Origin: Gorillibacterium timonense
Lineage (GTDB): Bacteria > Bacillota > Bacilli > Paenibacillales > NBRC-103111
Length of the DNA stretch: 64,000 nt
Direction of reading: 5' to 3'
NCBI RefSeq assembly: GCF_001457415.1
Contig: NZ_LN881724.1
Span: 1,736,001 to 1,800,000, forward strand
A model generated the notes under the pieces. It searched no databases, was not told the origin of the DNA, and was given only the letters and a program-made list of their open reading frames with translations. Both the position numbers and the translations under genes were made by a program. Of this stretch, positions 54,012-61,662 are shown one piece after another (the first letter of the stretch is position 1; every line of letters begins with the position of its first letter).

Positions 54012-55598
54012 ATGAAAGAGGAAAAGCGCTCACCGGACTTAAAATCCGGCAAGGGTGAGAAGGACTACTCGAAATACTTTGATTTCTCGGATGCCAAAGT
54101 TTTAGCCGAAGAAGACGGTAAAACGACTTACCGCATCAAAGGGCGGACCGTACAGATCAATTCGCGCCCTGACTTTAAGGAAGGCAAACGCCGCGGGAAA
54201 GAATCTATCGAAGTTCATTATGACTTTCAAGTTCCCAAAGATATGCAGACCATTGGTGAAGGTAAGCTCTATCACCTGACGACCTACGGCTGCCAGATGA
54301 ATGAGCATGATTCGGAGACGATGCGCGGTCTGCTTGAAGAGATGGGATACACCGCGACGGAAGACCGTCGGGAGGCGGATATCATTCTGCTGAACACCTG
54401 TGCGATCCGGGAGAACGCCGAGGACAAGGTCTTCGGCGAGCTCGGTCATCTTAAGCATTTGAAGCTGGAGAAGCCGTCACTTATTCTCGGCGTATGCGGC
54501 TGTATGTCGCAGGAAGAAGCCGTTGTCGGCCGGATCATGAAGAAGCATCCGTTCGTCGATTTGATCTTCGGAACGCATAATCTCCATCGCCTGCCCGATC
54601 TGCTAAGGGAAGCGATGTTCAGCAAAGAAATGGTGATCGAGGTATGGTCGAAGGAAGGCGACATCGTCGAGAATCTGCCTAAGAAGCGGGAAGGCATCAA
54701 GGCATGGGTCAACATCATGTATGGCTGCGATAAATTCTGCACGTATTGCATCGTCCCGTTCACACGGGGGAAGGAACGCAGCCGCCGTCCCGAGGATATT
54801 CTCGCCGAAGTGCGCGATTTGGCTCGTCAAGGCTTCAAGGAGATCATGCTCCTCGGTCAGAATGTCAACGCCTACGGCAAAGACTTTGAGGATCTCGAAT
54901 ACCGGTTTGGCGATCTCATGGACGATATTCGCAAAATCGATATTCCCCGCGTTCGGTTCACGACCTCGCATCCCCGCGACTTCGACGATCATCTGATTGA
55001 GGTGCTTGCCAAGAAAGGGAACCTGATGGAGCACATCCATCTGCCGGTTCAATCGGGCAGCTCCGAAATCTTGAAGAAGATGAGCCGCAAATACAACCGG
55101 GAACAGTACCTGGAGCTCGTTCGCAAGATTCGGATTGCGATTCCGGATGCCATTCTCACGACGGATATCATTGTCGGGTTTCCGGGCGAGACGGAGGAGC
55201 AGTTCGATGAAACCTTGTCGCTTGTGCGGGAGGTCGGCTTTGACAGCGCGTATACGTTTATCTATTCGCCTCGGGAGGGAACTCCGGCTGCTGGCATGGC
55301 CGATGACATCACCGAAGAAACGAAGAAAAAGCGGCTGGCTCAATTGAATGAGACGTTGAATGAATTCAGCCGCCACAGCAACGATATCCTGAAGGATCAG
55401 GTTGTCGAGGTGCTGGTGGAAGGTGAGAGCAAGATGAACCCAGAGATTCTCTCCGCCCGGACTCGCACCAACAAGCTCGTTCATTTTGCGGGGCCGAAGG
55501 GGCTGATTGGACAACTGGTTCAAGTGAAGATCACCGAACCGCAAACCTGGCTGCTGCGAGCGGAGCTAGTCGAAGAGCCGGCTCTCCGCCGCGCATGA
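54012..55598 (+). CDS. miaB: tRNA 2-methylthio-N6-isopentenyladenosine methylthiotransferase MiaB
   Basis: Radical-SAM enzyme adding the methylthio group at A37 of tRNAs. It has 528 residues, with an N-terminal extension typical of Bacillales. UPF0004 domain: [12 protein letters not shown] and [14 protein letters not shown]; radical-SAM cysteines C239, C243 and C246 in [16 protein letters not shown] domain at the end. The ATG at 54012 follows GAGGATGTG; the frame is open to 53919 but that start would overlap the promoter. It overlaps or abuts ricA. Confidence 0.96.
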   Translation: MKEEKRSPDLKSGKGEKDYSKYFDFSDAKVLAEEDGKTTYRIKGRTVQINSRPDFKEGKRRGKESIEVHYDFQVPKDMQTIGEGKLYHLTTYGCQMNEHDSETMRGLLEEMGYTATEDRREADIILLNTCAIRENAEDKVFGELGHLKHLKLEKPSLILGVCGCMSQEEAVVGRIMKKHPFVDLIFGTHNLHRLPDLLREAMFSKEMVIEVWSKEGDIVENLPKKREGIKAWVNIMYGCDKFCTYCIVPFTRGKERSRRPEDILAEVRDLARQGFKEIMLLGQNVNAYGKDFEDLEYRFGDLMDDIRKIDIPRVRFTTSHPRDFDDHLIEVLAKKGNLMEHIHLPVQSGSSEILKKMSRKYNREQYLELVRKIRIAIPDAILTTDIIVGFPGETEEQFDETLSLVREVGFDSAYTFIYSPREGTPAAGMADDITEETKKKRLAQLNETLNEFSRHSNDILKDQVVEVLVEGESKMNPEILSARTRTNKLVHFAGPKGLIGQLVQVKITEPQTWLLRAELVEEPALRRA

Positions 55599-55609
55599 GA
55601 GGGGCCGAT

Positions 55610-55984
55610 ATGACAGTGAATGAGACGAAGCGTGAAGAGATTCTGGCCAAAGCACAGGAGCTTGCCGCGTTGATCGCCCGATCAGACGAAGCGGATTTCT
55701 ATCGGAAAGCGGAAGAGAAAATCTCTCGCAATGAGCATGTTCAAGCGTTAATTAGCGCCATTAAGAAAAAGCAGAAGGAAATCGTCGGCTTCGAAGCGCT
55801 CGGCAACAAAAAGATGGCAGAGAAGATTGAGCAGGAAATTGCTGTCCTGCAGGAGGAGATGGACAATATCCCACTCGTGCGAGAGTTCCAGCAGATGCAG
55901 GTGGAGATGAACGACCTTCTCCAATCCACGGTCGGCGCTGTTCGGGATACCGTTTCCGAAAGAATCGATTTCGACAAAAAGTAA
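55610..55984 (+). CDS. ricA: RicA (YmcA), RicAFT complex subunit
   Basis: Member of the YlbF/YmcA family. In B. subtilis RicA with RicF and RicT carries Fe-S clusters, affects RNase Y-dependent mRNA processing and is needed for sporulation, competence and biofilm. The product has 124 residues and is mostly helical (KAEEKISRNEHVQALISAIK; QKEIVGFEALGNKKMAEKIE). I choose ATG 55610, with AGAGGGG upstream; ATG 55595 overlaps the miaB stop and lacks a binding site. rny, its functional partner, is 7 kb upstream. Confidence 0.9.
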   Translation: MTVNETKREEILAKAQELAALIARSDEADFYRKAEEKISRNEHVQALISAIKKKQKEIVGFEALGNKKMAEKIEQEIAVLQEEMDNIPLVREFQQMQVEMNDLLQSTVGAVRDTVSERIDFDKK

Positions 55985-55998
55985 CGGACCGATCATTT

Positions 55999-56039
55999 GA
56001 AGCGGCTGCGCCTCCGAGGGGCGCACCGCTTCTTTTTTT
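55999..56039 (+). terminator. Terminator after ricA
   Basis: GAAGCGG and TGCGCC arms pair with GGCGCA and CCGCTTC (one bulged base), then TTTTTTT. Confidence 0.93.
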
Positions 56040-56123
56040 GTCCACGGAAGAGGTTCAGGACTTTGGCATAGAGAAATGGTAAGGGAATGATAACGACTTG
56101 AAGGACAATTGGAGGATCAATTC

Positions 56124-56927
56124 ATGCGTCTCATTGAGAATCGATTCACGAGAAAGCAACTGTTCATTGGACTTGCCGCGTGCAGCTTGCTTCTGATCGG
56201 CGGCATCGGATTTGGATTCTGGAGACAGCAGACATCGGAGAAGCCGCCGGAATGGCCGACACCTAACGACTATTCCTACGGGTCCTATACCGCATCGAAC
56301 GGGATCGAGCTGCACGGCATATGGACCGATCCGGACAATATTCAATTAACGGCGATCGATCGGAATCTGAACGATAGTCCCTATTTCGGAATCAATGGGG
56401 GATTCTTTTATCAAAAGGCGCTGCTCAGCATTGCCGTAAACGACGGAGTTCCCGTAATCGGAAAAAAACAAGACTATGGCTCAGGTTGGAGCAATGAAAA
56501 GTACGCGCGGGGAACCTTCGTCTGGGATCGCGCAAGCAGGCAGTTTTCGGTACAGAAGGTCTCCTCGGTGGAAGAGCTGACTTTGTCGGATCACGAACGC
56601 TATTGGGCGCAAGGCGGAATCAGCATGAACCTGCAGGATGAAGCTAACTGGCATAGGCTAGCAGAGGATGAACACATGCCCGGAATCGATGAATGGCATA
56701 TGCGGACAGGGCTTGTTTATGACATAAAGAATAAGGTGGTCCTCCTCGTTACCAATGACCTTTGCACGGCGGAGAACTTCCGTGCGGCTGTCCGGGAGTG
56801 GGGCGGTGAGGATTATAGGGATGGGATCTTTCTCGATGGAGACGGCTCCTCCCAATTCAAAAGCAAAGAGGCTCAGCTTCCTGGAGATCACCGGGAAGTT
56901 CGGCAAATCTTGAATGTAATCCGGTAA
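56124..56927 (+). CDS. Membrane-anchored phosphodiester glycosidase family protein
   Basis: Probably a DUF2233/NAGPA-domain (phosphodiester glycosidase) protein. It has 267 residues: one transmembrane anchor at about 14-36 and an extracytoplasmic domain. Family-type motifs are FGINGGFFYQK near residue 90, AQGGISM, and IFLDGDGSSQFK near the C-terminus. Such proteins may remove glycans linked by phosphodiesters, for example on wall polymers; the substrate here is unknown. The ATG at 56124 has GGAGG 8 bases before; TTG 56109 is in frame but has no binding site. It ends 44 bases before the sigma-Y promoter and is not part of that operon. Confidence 0.8.
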   Translation: MRLIENRFTRKQLFIGLAACSLLLIGGIGFGFWRQQTSEKPPEWPTPNDYSYGSYTASNGIELHGIWTDPDNIQLTAIDRNLNDSPYFGINGGFFYQKALLSIAVNDGVPVIGKKQDYGSGWSNEKYARGTFVWDRASRQFSVQKVSSVEELTLSDHERYWAQGGISMNLQDEANWHRLAEDEHMPGIDEWHMRTGLVYDIKNKVVLLVTNDLCTAENFRAAVREWGGEDYRDGIFLDGDGSSQFKSKEAQLPGDHREVRQILNVIR

Positions 56928-56971
56928 GAATCGTTTGCTCCAGTAGGCTATGAAAAAAGTGCTGAATGCGG

Positions 56972-56997
56972 TGAACGAATGGGGAGAGCTGTACGTC
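56972..56997 (+). promoter_or_regulatory. Sigma-Y autoregulatory promoter
   Basis: TGAACG (56972-56977), 16-base spacer, CGTC (56994-56997): this matches the B. subtilis sigma-Y consensus TGAACG-N16-CGTC as I recall it. It lies 40 bases before sigY. No sigma-A promoter is visible near it. Confidence 0.75.
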
Positions 56998-57037
56998 AAA
57001 TGAACGTAAGTAGGATAAGTTCGGGGGTGGAAGCGGA

Positions 57038-57601
57038 GTGGACATGGATAACCGGCTTGCGGAGCGCGCCCGGAGCGGGGATCTAAACGCCCTCGCGGAA
57101 CTGCTCAAAGAGAACTATTCCTTTCTATACCGATATTTGCTCAAAATCACCCTGAACCCCGATAAGGCTGCTGACTATACCCAAGAGACGATGCTTCGGT
57201 CCGTGGAGAAAATCAGGCTGTTTGACGGGAAAGCCAAGTTCTCCACCTGGTTGATCACCATCGCTACTCGGCTCGTGATTGATGCGGAACGCCGGAAGGG
57301 GAGAGAAAGACGGTTCTTGCTGCGGCATGCGCAGGAAGAAGAGCAGACCGGTCGACTTCTAAAGTGGCGGCTTGAAGCGGCGGGAGCCGAATGGCTTGAT
57401 GTGCTGGATGCCCTTTCCACCATGGGGGCTGACAGCCGGTTAGCCGTTGTACTCAAGCATTATTACGGCTATTCACAGCAGGAAATTGCCGCCATGACCG
57501 GAGTCCCAGAAGGAACCGTGAAATCCCGCATTCATCATGGATTGATTTGGCTGAGAAAGGAGCTGACCGAGCATGAAGAGAAGACAGATCAACCGGTTTA
57601 A
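57038..57601 (+). CDS. sigY: ECF sigma factor SigY
   Basis: RNA polymerase sigma factor, ECF subfamily, 187 residues. Region 2: LYRYLLKITLNPDKAADYTQ then ETMLRSVEKI and FSTWLITIATRLVIDAERRK. Region 4: HYYGYSQQEIAAMTGVPEGT followed by VKSRIHHGLIWLRKEL. The residues and the following five genes match the B. subtilis sigY-yxlCDEFG operon. The GTG at 57038 has GGGGGTGG upstream; ATG 57044 is possible. In B. subtilis SigY is held in check by YxlC/YxlD and activates its own operon. Confidence 0.9.
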   Translation: MDMDNRLAERARSGDLNALAELLKENYSFLYRYLLKITLNPDKAADYTQETMLRSVEKIRLFDGKAKFSTWLITIATRLVIDAERRKGRERRFLLRHAQEEEQTGRLLKWRLEAAGAEWLDVLDALSTMGADSRLAVVLKHYYGYSQQEIAAMTGVPEGTVKSRIHHGLIWLRKELTEHEEKTDQPV

Positions 57602-57992
57602 CCCGCATGAACGCAGCATGGTCCCTCAACAAGCCGATTGGAGAGAGCCGTCTTCAGCTTCGGATAACATCATTCCTGCCGACACGGAGCTTCTTGAGAT
57701 GCTGCGGACGGGGCTGTCCAGTCTGGATGATGCCGTCAAACCGGTGGAGCCGAGTCTGCCTCAGCTTACCGCTCTGCTGCAAGCTCAGCAAACCGTATCG
57801 CGCCGCCGTTCCCGAATCGAAACCATCGGTTTTCTCAGCATGGCGGTTGCGATCCTGAGCGTATTCTTCCTCATGCTCCATTATGCGCCACGCATTGTCC
57901 TTCCTCTCCAAATTGGATGCACCGTGTTTCCGCTGCTATTGCTTACACTCCGGTTTCTGCGGAACGGAGAGGGAAGGAAGGCGAAGCCATGA
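57573..57992 (+). CDS. yxlC: YxlC-like anti-sigma-Y factor
   Basis: Membrane protein of 139 residues, probably the main negative regulator of SigY. A polar N-terminal part (about 1-85, with SLDDAVKPVEPSLPQLTALL) would face the cytoplasm and bind the sigma factor; two hydrophobic segments follow (about 88-106 and 112-128). The ATG has AAAGGAG 10 bases upstream and overlaps sigY by 29 bases, so sigma and anti-sigma are translationally coupled. Identification rests mainly on operon position and topology. Confidence 0.78.
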   Translation: MKRRQINRFNPHERSMVPQQADWREPSSASDNIIPADTELLEMLRTGLSSLDDAVKPVEPSLPQLTALLQAQQTVSRRRSRIETIGFLSMAVAILSVFFLMLHYAPRIVLPLQIGCTVFPLLLLTLRFLRNGEGRKAKP

Positions 57993-58291
57993 GCGGGCTT
58001 CTGGATATCCTTATGGCCGAGCTTCCGGCCCATTCCGAAGAGAGTCTGCCGGTCTGGGCTTGGCTCTTGGTTGCTCTGTTGTTGCTGACGCAGGGGACGT
58101 GGCTCTTTCGGGATGCGAAGAAGCGAGGGGCATGGCATTGGTTCTGGGGACTGTGGGGCTGCATCCAGTTTCCCACTCCCTTGATCGTATATTGGCTGGT
58201 GGTTCGGGGGGGAGCGGGTAACATCCAAAGGCGCTGGCAAAGCCGGCGTCGACCGAATGGAGAGGATTCTGATGAACGAATTGACCGATAA
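57989..58291 (+). CDS. yxlD: YxlD-like small membrane protein
   Basis: Membrane protein of 100 residues with two hydrophobic segments (VWAWLLVALLLLTQGTWLF and a second near FPTPLIVYWLVV), joined by RDAKKRGAWHWFWGLWG. In B. subtilis YxlD cooperates with YxlC in restraining SigY. The ATG overlaps the yxlC stop (ATGA). Its 3' end overlaps yxlE by 20 bases. The frame before 57989 lies inside yxlC. Confidence 0.75.
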   Translation: MSGLLDILMAELPAHSEESLPVWAWLLVALLLLTQGTWLFRDAKKRGAWHWFWGLWGCIQFPTPLIVYWLVVRGGAGNIQRRWQSRRRPNGEDSDERIDR

Positions 58292-58487
58292 GCTTGGGTT
58301 TGATTGGAAGCTGCTGCTTCCTGTACTGGTAATTCAATTGGTCCTCATGATCGTTGCCTTGACGGATTTGATTCGAAACGATCCCGCCCGTATCCGTGGA
58401 CCGAAGTGGGTTTGGGCGGTCATCATTGTGCTGGGCGAAATCCTCGGACCGGTCGTTTATTTCATCTTCGGCAGGAGGAATGACTGA
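58272..58487 (+). CDS. yxlE: YxlE-like PLDc_N-domain membrane protein
   Basis: Small membrane protein of 71 residues with the phospholipase-D N-terminal (PLDc_N) two-helix pattern: LLLPVLVIQLVLMIVALTDL, then VWAVIIVLGEILGPVVYFIF and GRR. The ATG at 58272 is 5-6 bases after GAGAGGA; the ATG at 58257 lacks a site. It overlaps yxlF by one base (TGATG). Likely part of the membrane complex that senses the signal for SigY; exact role unknown. Confidence 0.78.
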   Translation: MNELTDKLGFDWKLLLPVLVIQLVLMIVALTDLIRNDPARIRGPKWVWAVIIVLGEILGPVVYFIFGRRND

Positions 58488-59401
58488 TGGCGCCGATCCT
58501 TACGGTCTCTAATCTGACCAAGCGGTTCGGAGAGGTGACAGCCGTAAGCGACATCTCTTTCACTCTTGCAAAAGGCCGCTCCGCGGCTTTGCTCGGGCCG
58601 AACGGGGCCGGCAAAACAACCACGCTGTCCATGCTGTGCGGCCTTCTGCCTCCAACTTCGGGACAAATCGCGTTAAATCGAGAAGAAGCGAGAGACAGAA
58701 GAGAACGGATCGGCTATTTGCCGCAGCAGCCCGTCTTCTTCAATTGGATGACCGGCAAGGAATACATGCAGTTTGCCGGTCAATTGTTTGGCTTGCACGG
58801 GAAGAAGCTGACTGAACGCGCCGATGAGCTGCTGGAGCGGCTCGGGTTGAAGGATGCGGCGAAACGCCGGATCGGAGGCTATTCCGGAGGCATGAAGCAG
58901 CGGCTCGGCATTGCCCAGGCGATGGTTCACCGGCCGGAGCTGCTCGTTCTTGACGAGCCGGTATCCGCCCTTGATCCGGTAGGCCGGCGGGAGCTGATCG
59001 ACCTGCTTCGAGAAATGAAGGAGGAGACGAATCTGCTGTTCTCCACTCATGTTTTGCACGATGCGGAAGAGCTATGCGACGATGTCCTGATTCTAAACAG
59101 GGGGAGCATCGCCCTTGCCGGAGCATTGGACGATCTCCGGCGCATGCATCAGAAGCCACAGATTGAGATCACCTCCGAGAAATCGCTCATTGATTATGCT
59201 GCCGGATTGACCCGGTATCCCTTCATTAACAGCGTTAAGTTATCCGAAGATCAGTGCTCTTTGTCTCTTCAGGTGGACAACCGGGAAGAAGCACGGGCAG
59301 TACTCCTTACCGAGCTTGCCCGAGAAGCCATTCCCGTTGTGCGGTTTGAAGCCTCTTATGCCTCCTTGGAGGCGCTCTTCCTGGAGGTGGTCGGAGCATG
59401 A
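58487..59401 (+). CDS. yxlF: ABC transporter ATPase YxlF
   Basis: ATP-binding subunit of an ABC exporter, 304 residues. Walker A GPNGAGKTTT near residue 41, Q-loop FNWMTGKEYM region, signature YSGGMKQRLGIAQA, Walker B LLVLDEPVSALDPVG and the H-loop FSTHVLHDAEE. The C-terminal 90 residues form the regulatory tail common in CcmA-type ATPases. AGGAGGAA precedes the ATG. Pairs with YxlG downstream. In B. subtilis the transporter is in the SigY operon; its substrate is unknown. Confidence 0.93.
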   Translation: MAPILTVSNLTKRFGEVTAVSDISFTLAKGRSAALLGPNGAGKTTTLSMLCGLLPPTSGQIALNREEARDRRERIGYLPQQPVFFNWMTGKEYMQFAGQLFGLHGKKLTERADELLERLGLKDAAKRRIGGYSGGMKQRLGIAQAMVHRPELLVLDEPVSALDPVGRRELIDLLREMKEETNLLFSTHVLHDAEELCDDVLILNRGSIALAGALDDLRRMHQKPQIEITSEKSLIDYAAGLTRYPFINSVKLSEDQCSLSLQVDNREEARAVLLTELAREAIPVVRFEASYASLEALFLEVVGA

Positions 59402-60183
59402 TGGCTTGGTCGGTATTATTTCGCAAGGAATGGCTGGAATTCCGCCGCAGCTACAAATGGATCTGGATTCCGCTTGTCTTTCTTCTTCTGGGCATTTCAC
59501 AGCCGGTATCCTCGTATCTGTTGCCGGATCTGATTAAATCCGCTGGCAATTTGCCCGAAGGAGCTGTTATGGAGATTCCGGTGCCGAAGCCGATGGAAGT
59601 GATGGCCGGGACGTTGTCCAATTTCAGTTCAATCGGGCTGCTCGTTGTCGTCTTAGCGGCCATGTCCGCCGTCGCCGGCGAGCGAAACCGGGGAGTAACG
59701 GGCATGATCATGGCGAAGCCGGTCTCTCCCCTTACCTACATCACATCCAAATGGCTTGCTTATCAACTGCTATCGCTCGGCTCGCTTTTACTCGGGTATT
59801 TGGGAGCCTGGTTTTATACGGATATGCTGATCGGTTCTGTCGATGCAGGCAGGGCGATGGAGGGCTTTGGCTTATATGGCTTGTGGTTCGCCTTTTACTT
59901 GACCGTGACGCTGCTGCTCAGCACCCTGTTGCGATCAGCACCAGCCGCGGCGGCGGTCACACTTGTGAGTGCGGCGGTTCTCTCGATCCTTTCCGGAACC
60001 TTATCGTCGTGGATGACCTGGAGTCCTGGAAGACTCACGATTCATGCGCGTGAGTTTCTGCTTAACGGAAACGGAACCGATCACTTCCCGCTCTGTATCT
60101 CTGTCTCGGTCGTTCTGCTTGTTTTGATCCTGGCGTTTACTGTTTTTGCATTCAGGCGGATGGCTTTAACGGCCAGCGATTGA
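59398..60183 (+). CDS. yxlG: ABC-2 type permease YxlG
   Basis: Membrane subunit of the YxlFG transporter, 261 residues with about six transmembrane helices. The N-terminus LFRKEWLEFRRSYKWIWIPL and the segment ERNRGVTGMIMAKPVSPLTY (the permease-ATPase coupling region) are typical ABC-2 family features. The ATG overlaps the yxlF stop (ATGA), preceded by GGAGG. Last gene of the sigY operon; no clear terminator follows within 100 bases. Confidence 0.9.
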   Translation: MMAWSVLFRKEWLEFRRSYKWIWIPLVFLLLGISQPVSSYLLPDLIKSAGNLPEGAVMEIPVPKPMEVMAGTLSNFSSIGLLVVVLAAMSAVAGERNRGVTGMIMAKPVSPLTYITSKWLAYQLLSLGSLLLGYLGAWFYTDMLIGSVDAGRAMEGFGLYGLWFAFYLTVTLLLSTLLRSAPAAAAVTLVSAAVLSILSGTLSSWMTWSPGRLTIHAREFLLNGNGTDHFPLCISVSVVLLVLILAFTVFAFRRMALTASD

Positions 60184-60289
60184 TCGGCTCGTTCTGCTTC
60201 CCGGTTTGCTTTTGTCCCTGCAATATGATAAACAGGTAGCATAGCATGGACATCAGGCACAGTTGCCGGAAAAGAGGACATGAATCGCG

Positions 60290-61318
60290 ATGAAATCGCA
60301 TCGGTATCGACTAGCTTTGCTTGTTCTACTTCTGTTGTCCGGCTGCGCTCAAGCCTCGAAGGAGAGCGGGAAATCGCAGATTCGCCCGGAGCAAGTGAGC
60401 GCGGAGTTTGCTACCCAACCGACCAAGATTGCCGCCGGGACCAAAGCCGAGCTTTCCATTCGTTTGAAGGGGCCGATCACCTTTAACGACACCGAGGTAT
60501 ATATCGAGGTGAAGAAGCTTGTGGAAAATGGCAGCGGAGAACGAATCGATTTCAGCGCCACCTCGGACCAACCGGATCTGTTCACGGCAAAGCATGCGTT
60601 TGCGGAGCCGGGAACTTACACCGCGATGATTCACATCTACGCCCCGGAAGTCCATAAAATGCAGGATGCGAACTTTTACGTCGGGGAGAAGGAGACAGCG
60701 CAGACTTCAGGAGAAGATGCAAAGCCTGCTTCAACAGCGGCTCGGGTTGCGCTGGAGGCGCCGATTCTTCTCGGTACGGCGGCAGCTGACATCGATGGCG
60801 ACGGGCAGCAGGAAGCGATTCGATTCACGATGGTGAGCGGCGCCGAGGTGACGGATCCGAATCCCGGTCCGTATGAAGGAACCTTCTATACCGGCCACTG
60901 CGAGTTGACCGTCGCCCGTGGAGACAAGGTGCTATTTCGACTTGGGCTCGAGGAGGAACAATCCTTCCGCAAACGGAATGCGCCCTTTGCGCTTCAAGTG
61001 GCGGATTACAACGGAGACGGGCAGTCGGATTTCTCGCTCGGCCAATGGGCAGGAAGCAATGGCAGCTTCTACGACTTGTATACGATCCGCCACGACGGTA
61101 TTCAATTGCTGGAATCCGGTATCTACTCCGCAGGCCATTGGGATTCGCTGCTCTATCCGATGGAAGGTCAGAACGGTTTCGCGAACATCTATTACAGCAA
61201 TGGGGATACAACCGGATACTTCAAAGTAATTCGCACGTGGAATGGGAGTGCCTTCGACAAAGGGGAACTTCTCCCGGCAACGGATCAGGAAGTAAAAGCC
61301 TTCGCCTCTGTCCAGTGA
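60290..61318 (+). CDS. Lipoprotein with FG-GAP-like repeats
   Basis: Surface lipoprotein of 342 residues: signal peptide with lipobox LLSGC (Cys19). Residues about 30-135 resemble a FixH/YtkA-type beta-sandwich (HAFAEPGTYTAMIHIYAPEV). The C-terminal half carries calcium-binding FG-GAP/EF-hand-like loops DIDGDGQQEA and DYNGDGQSDF within a propeller-like domain. No enzyme motif; binding or sensing at the cell surface is a guess. AAGAGGACATG lies upstream of the ATG. Separate from the sigY operon by 106 bases. Confidence 0.82.
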   Translation: MKSHRYRLALLVLLLLSGCAQASKESGKSQIRPEQVSAEFATQPTKIAAGTKAELSIRLKGPITFNDTEVYIEVKKLVENGSGERIDFSATSDQPDLFTAKHAFAEPGTYTAMIHIYAPEVHKMQDANFYVGEKETAQTSGEDAKPASTAARVALEAPILLGTAAADIDGDGQQEAIRFTMVSGAEVTDPNPGPYEGTFYTGHCELTVARGDKVLFRLGLEEEQSFRKRNAPFALQVADYNGDGQSDFSLGQWAGSNGSFYDLYTIRHDGIQLLESGIYSAGHWDSLLYPMEGQNGFANIYYSNGDTTGYFKVIRTWNGSAFDKGELLPATDQEVKAFASVQ

Positions 61319-61418
61319 GCCGATCCGGGGTTGATGATGATTCTTATATGCACCTGAATCATCTTTGCGGAACACTTGACCGATACGATCGTAAGGAAGA
61401 ACGATTTGAACCGAACCC

Positions 61419-61470
61419 AAAAGAGGCTTCTCCGCCCACCGCTCATGGCGGGCTGAGAAGCCTCTTTTCG
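61419..61470 (+). terminator. Strong terminator after the lipoprotein gene
   Basis: Perfect 14-bp outer stem AAAAGAGGCTTCTC (61419-61432)/GAGAAGCCTCTTTT (61455-61468), with a GC-rich inner loop. Symmetric A/T ends would let it act on both strands. It lies in the 344-base gap before the next gene. Confidence 0.85.
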
Positions 61471-61525
61471 TATTCGGTCGGACATCACTAGCCCAGAAAA
61501 AAACCAGAAAGATACAAATGCAATA

Positions 61526-61554
61526 TTGACTAATATGTTGTATATATTTATTAT
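61526..61554 (+). promoter_or_regulatory. Promoter of the GxGYxYP gene
   Basis: TTGACT (61526-61531), 17-base spacer, TATTAT (61549-61554) in AT-rich sequence, about 110 bases before the gene. Confidence 0.7.
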
Positions 61555-61662
61555 TCATTATGAGTCGGAGTTTTCGATTCTCTCCCGCACGATAAGGGAG
61601 GTTGGTTTGGATGATCAAAAGAAATGTAAGCGAATTCAAAAACAATCGAAAGGAGCTTCACC

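Noticed and set aside
56950..57003. 17-codon ATG frame before sigY
   Set aside because: It has no good ribosome-binding site and overlaps the sigma-Y promoter, so it could not be expressed from it.
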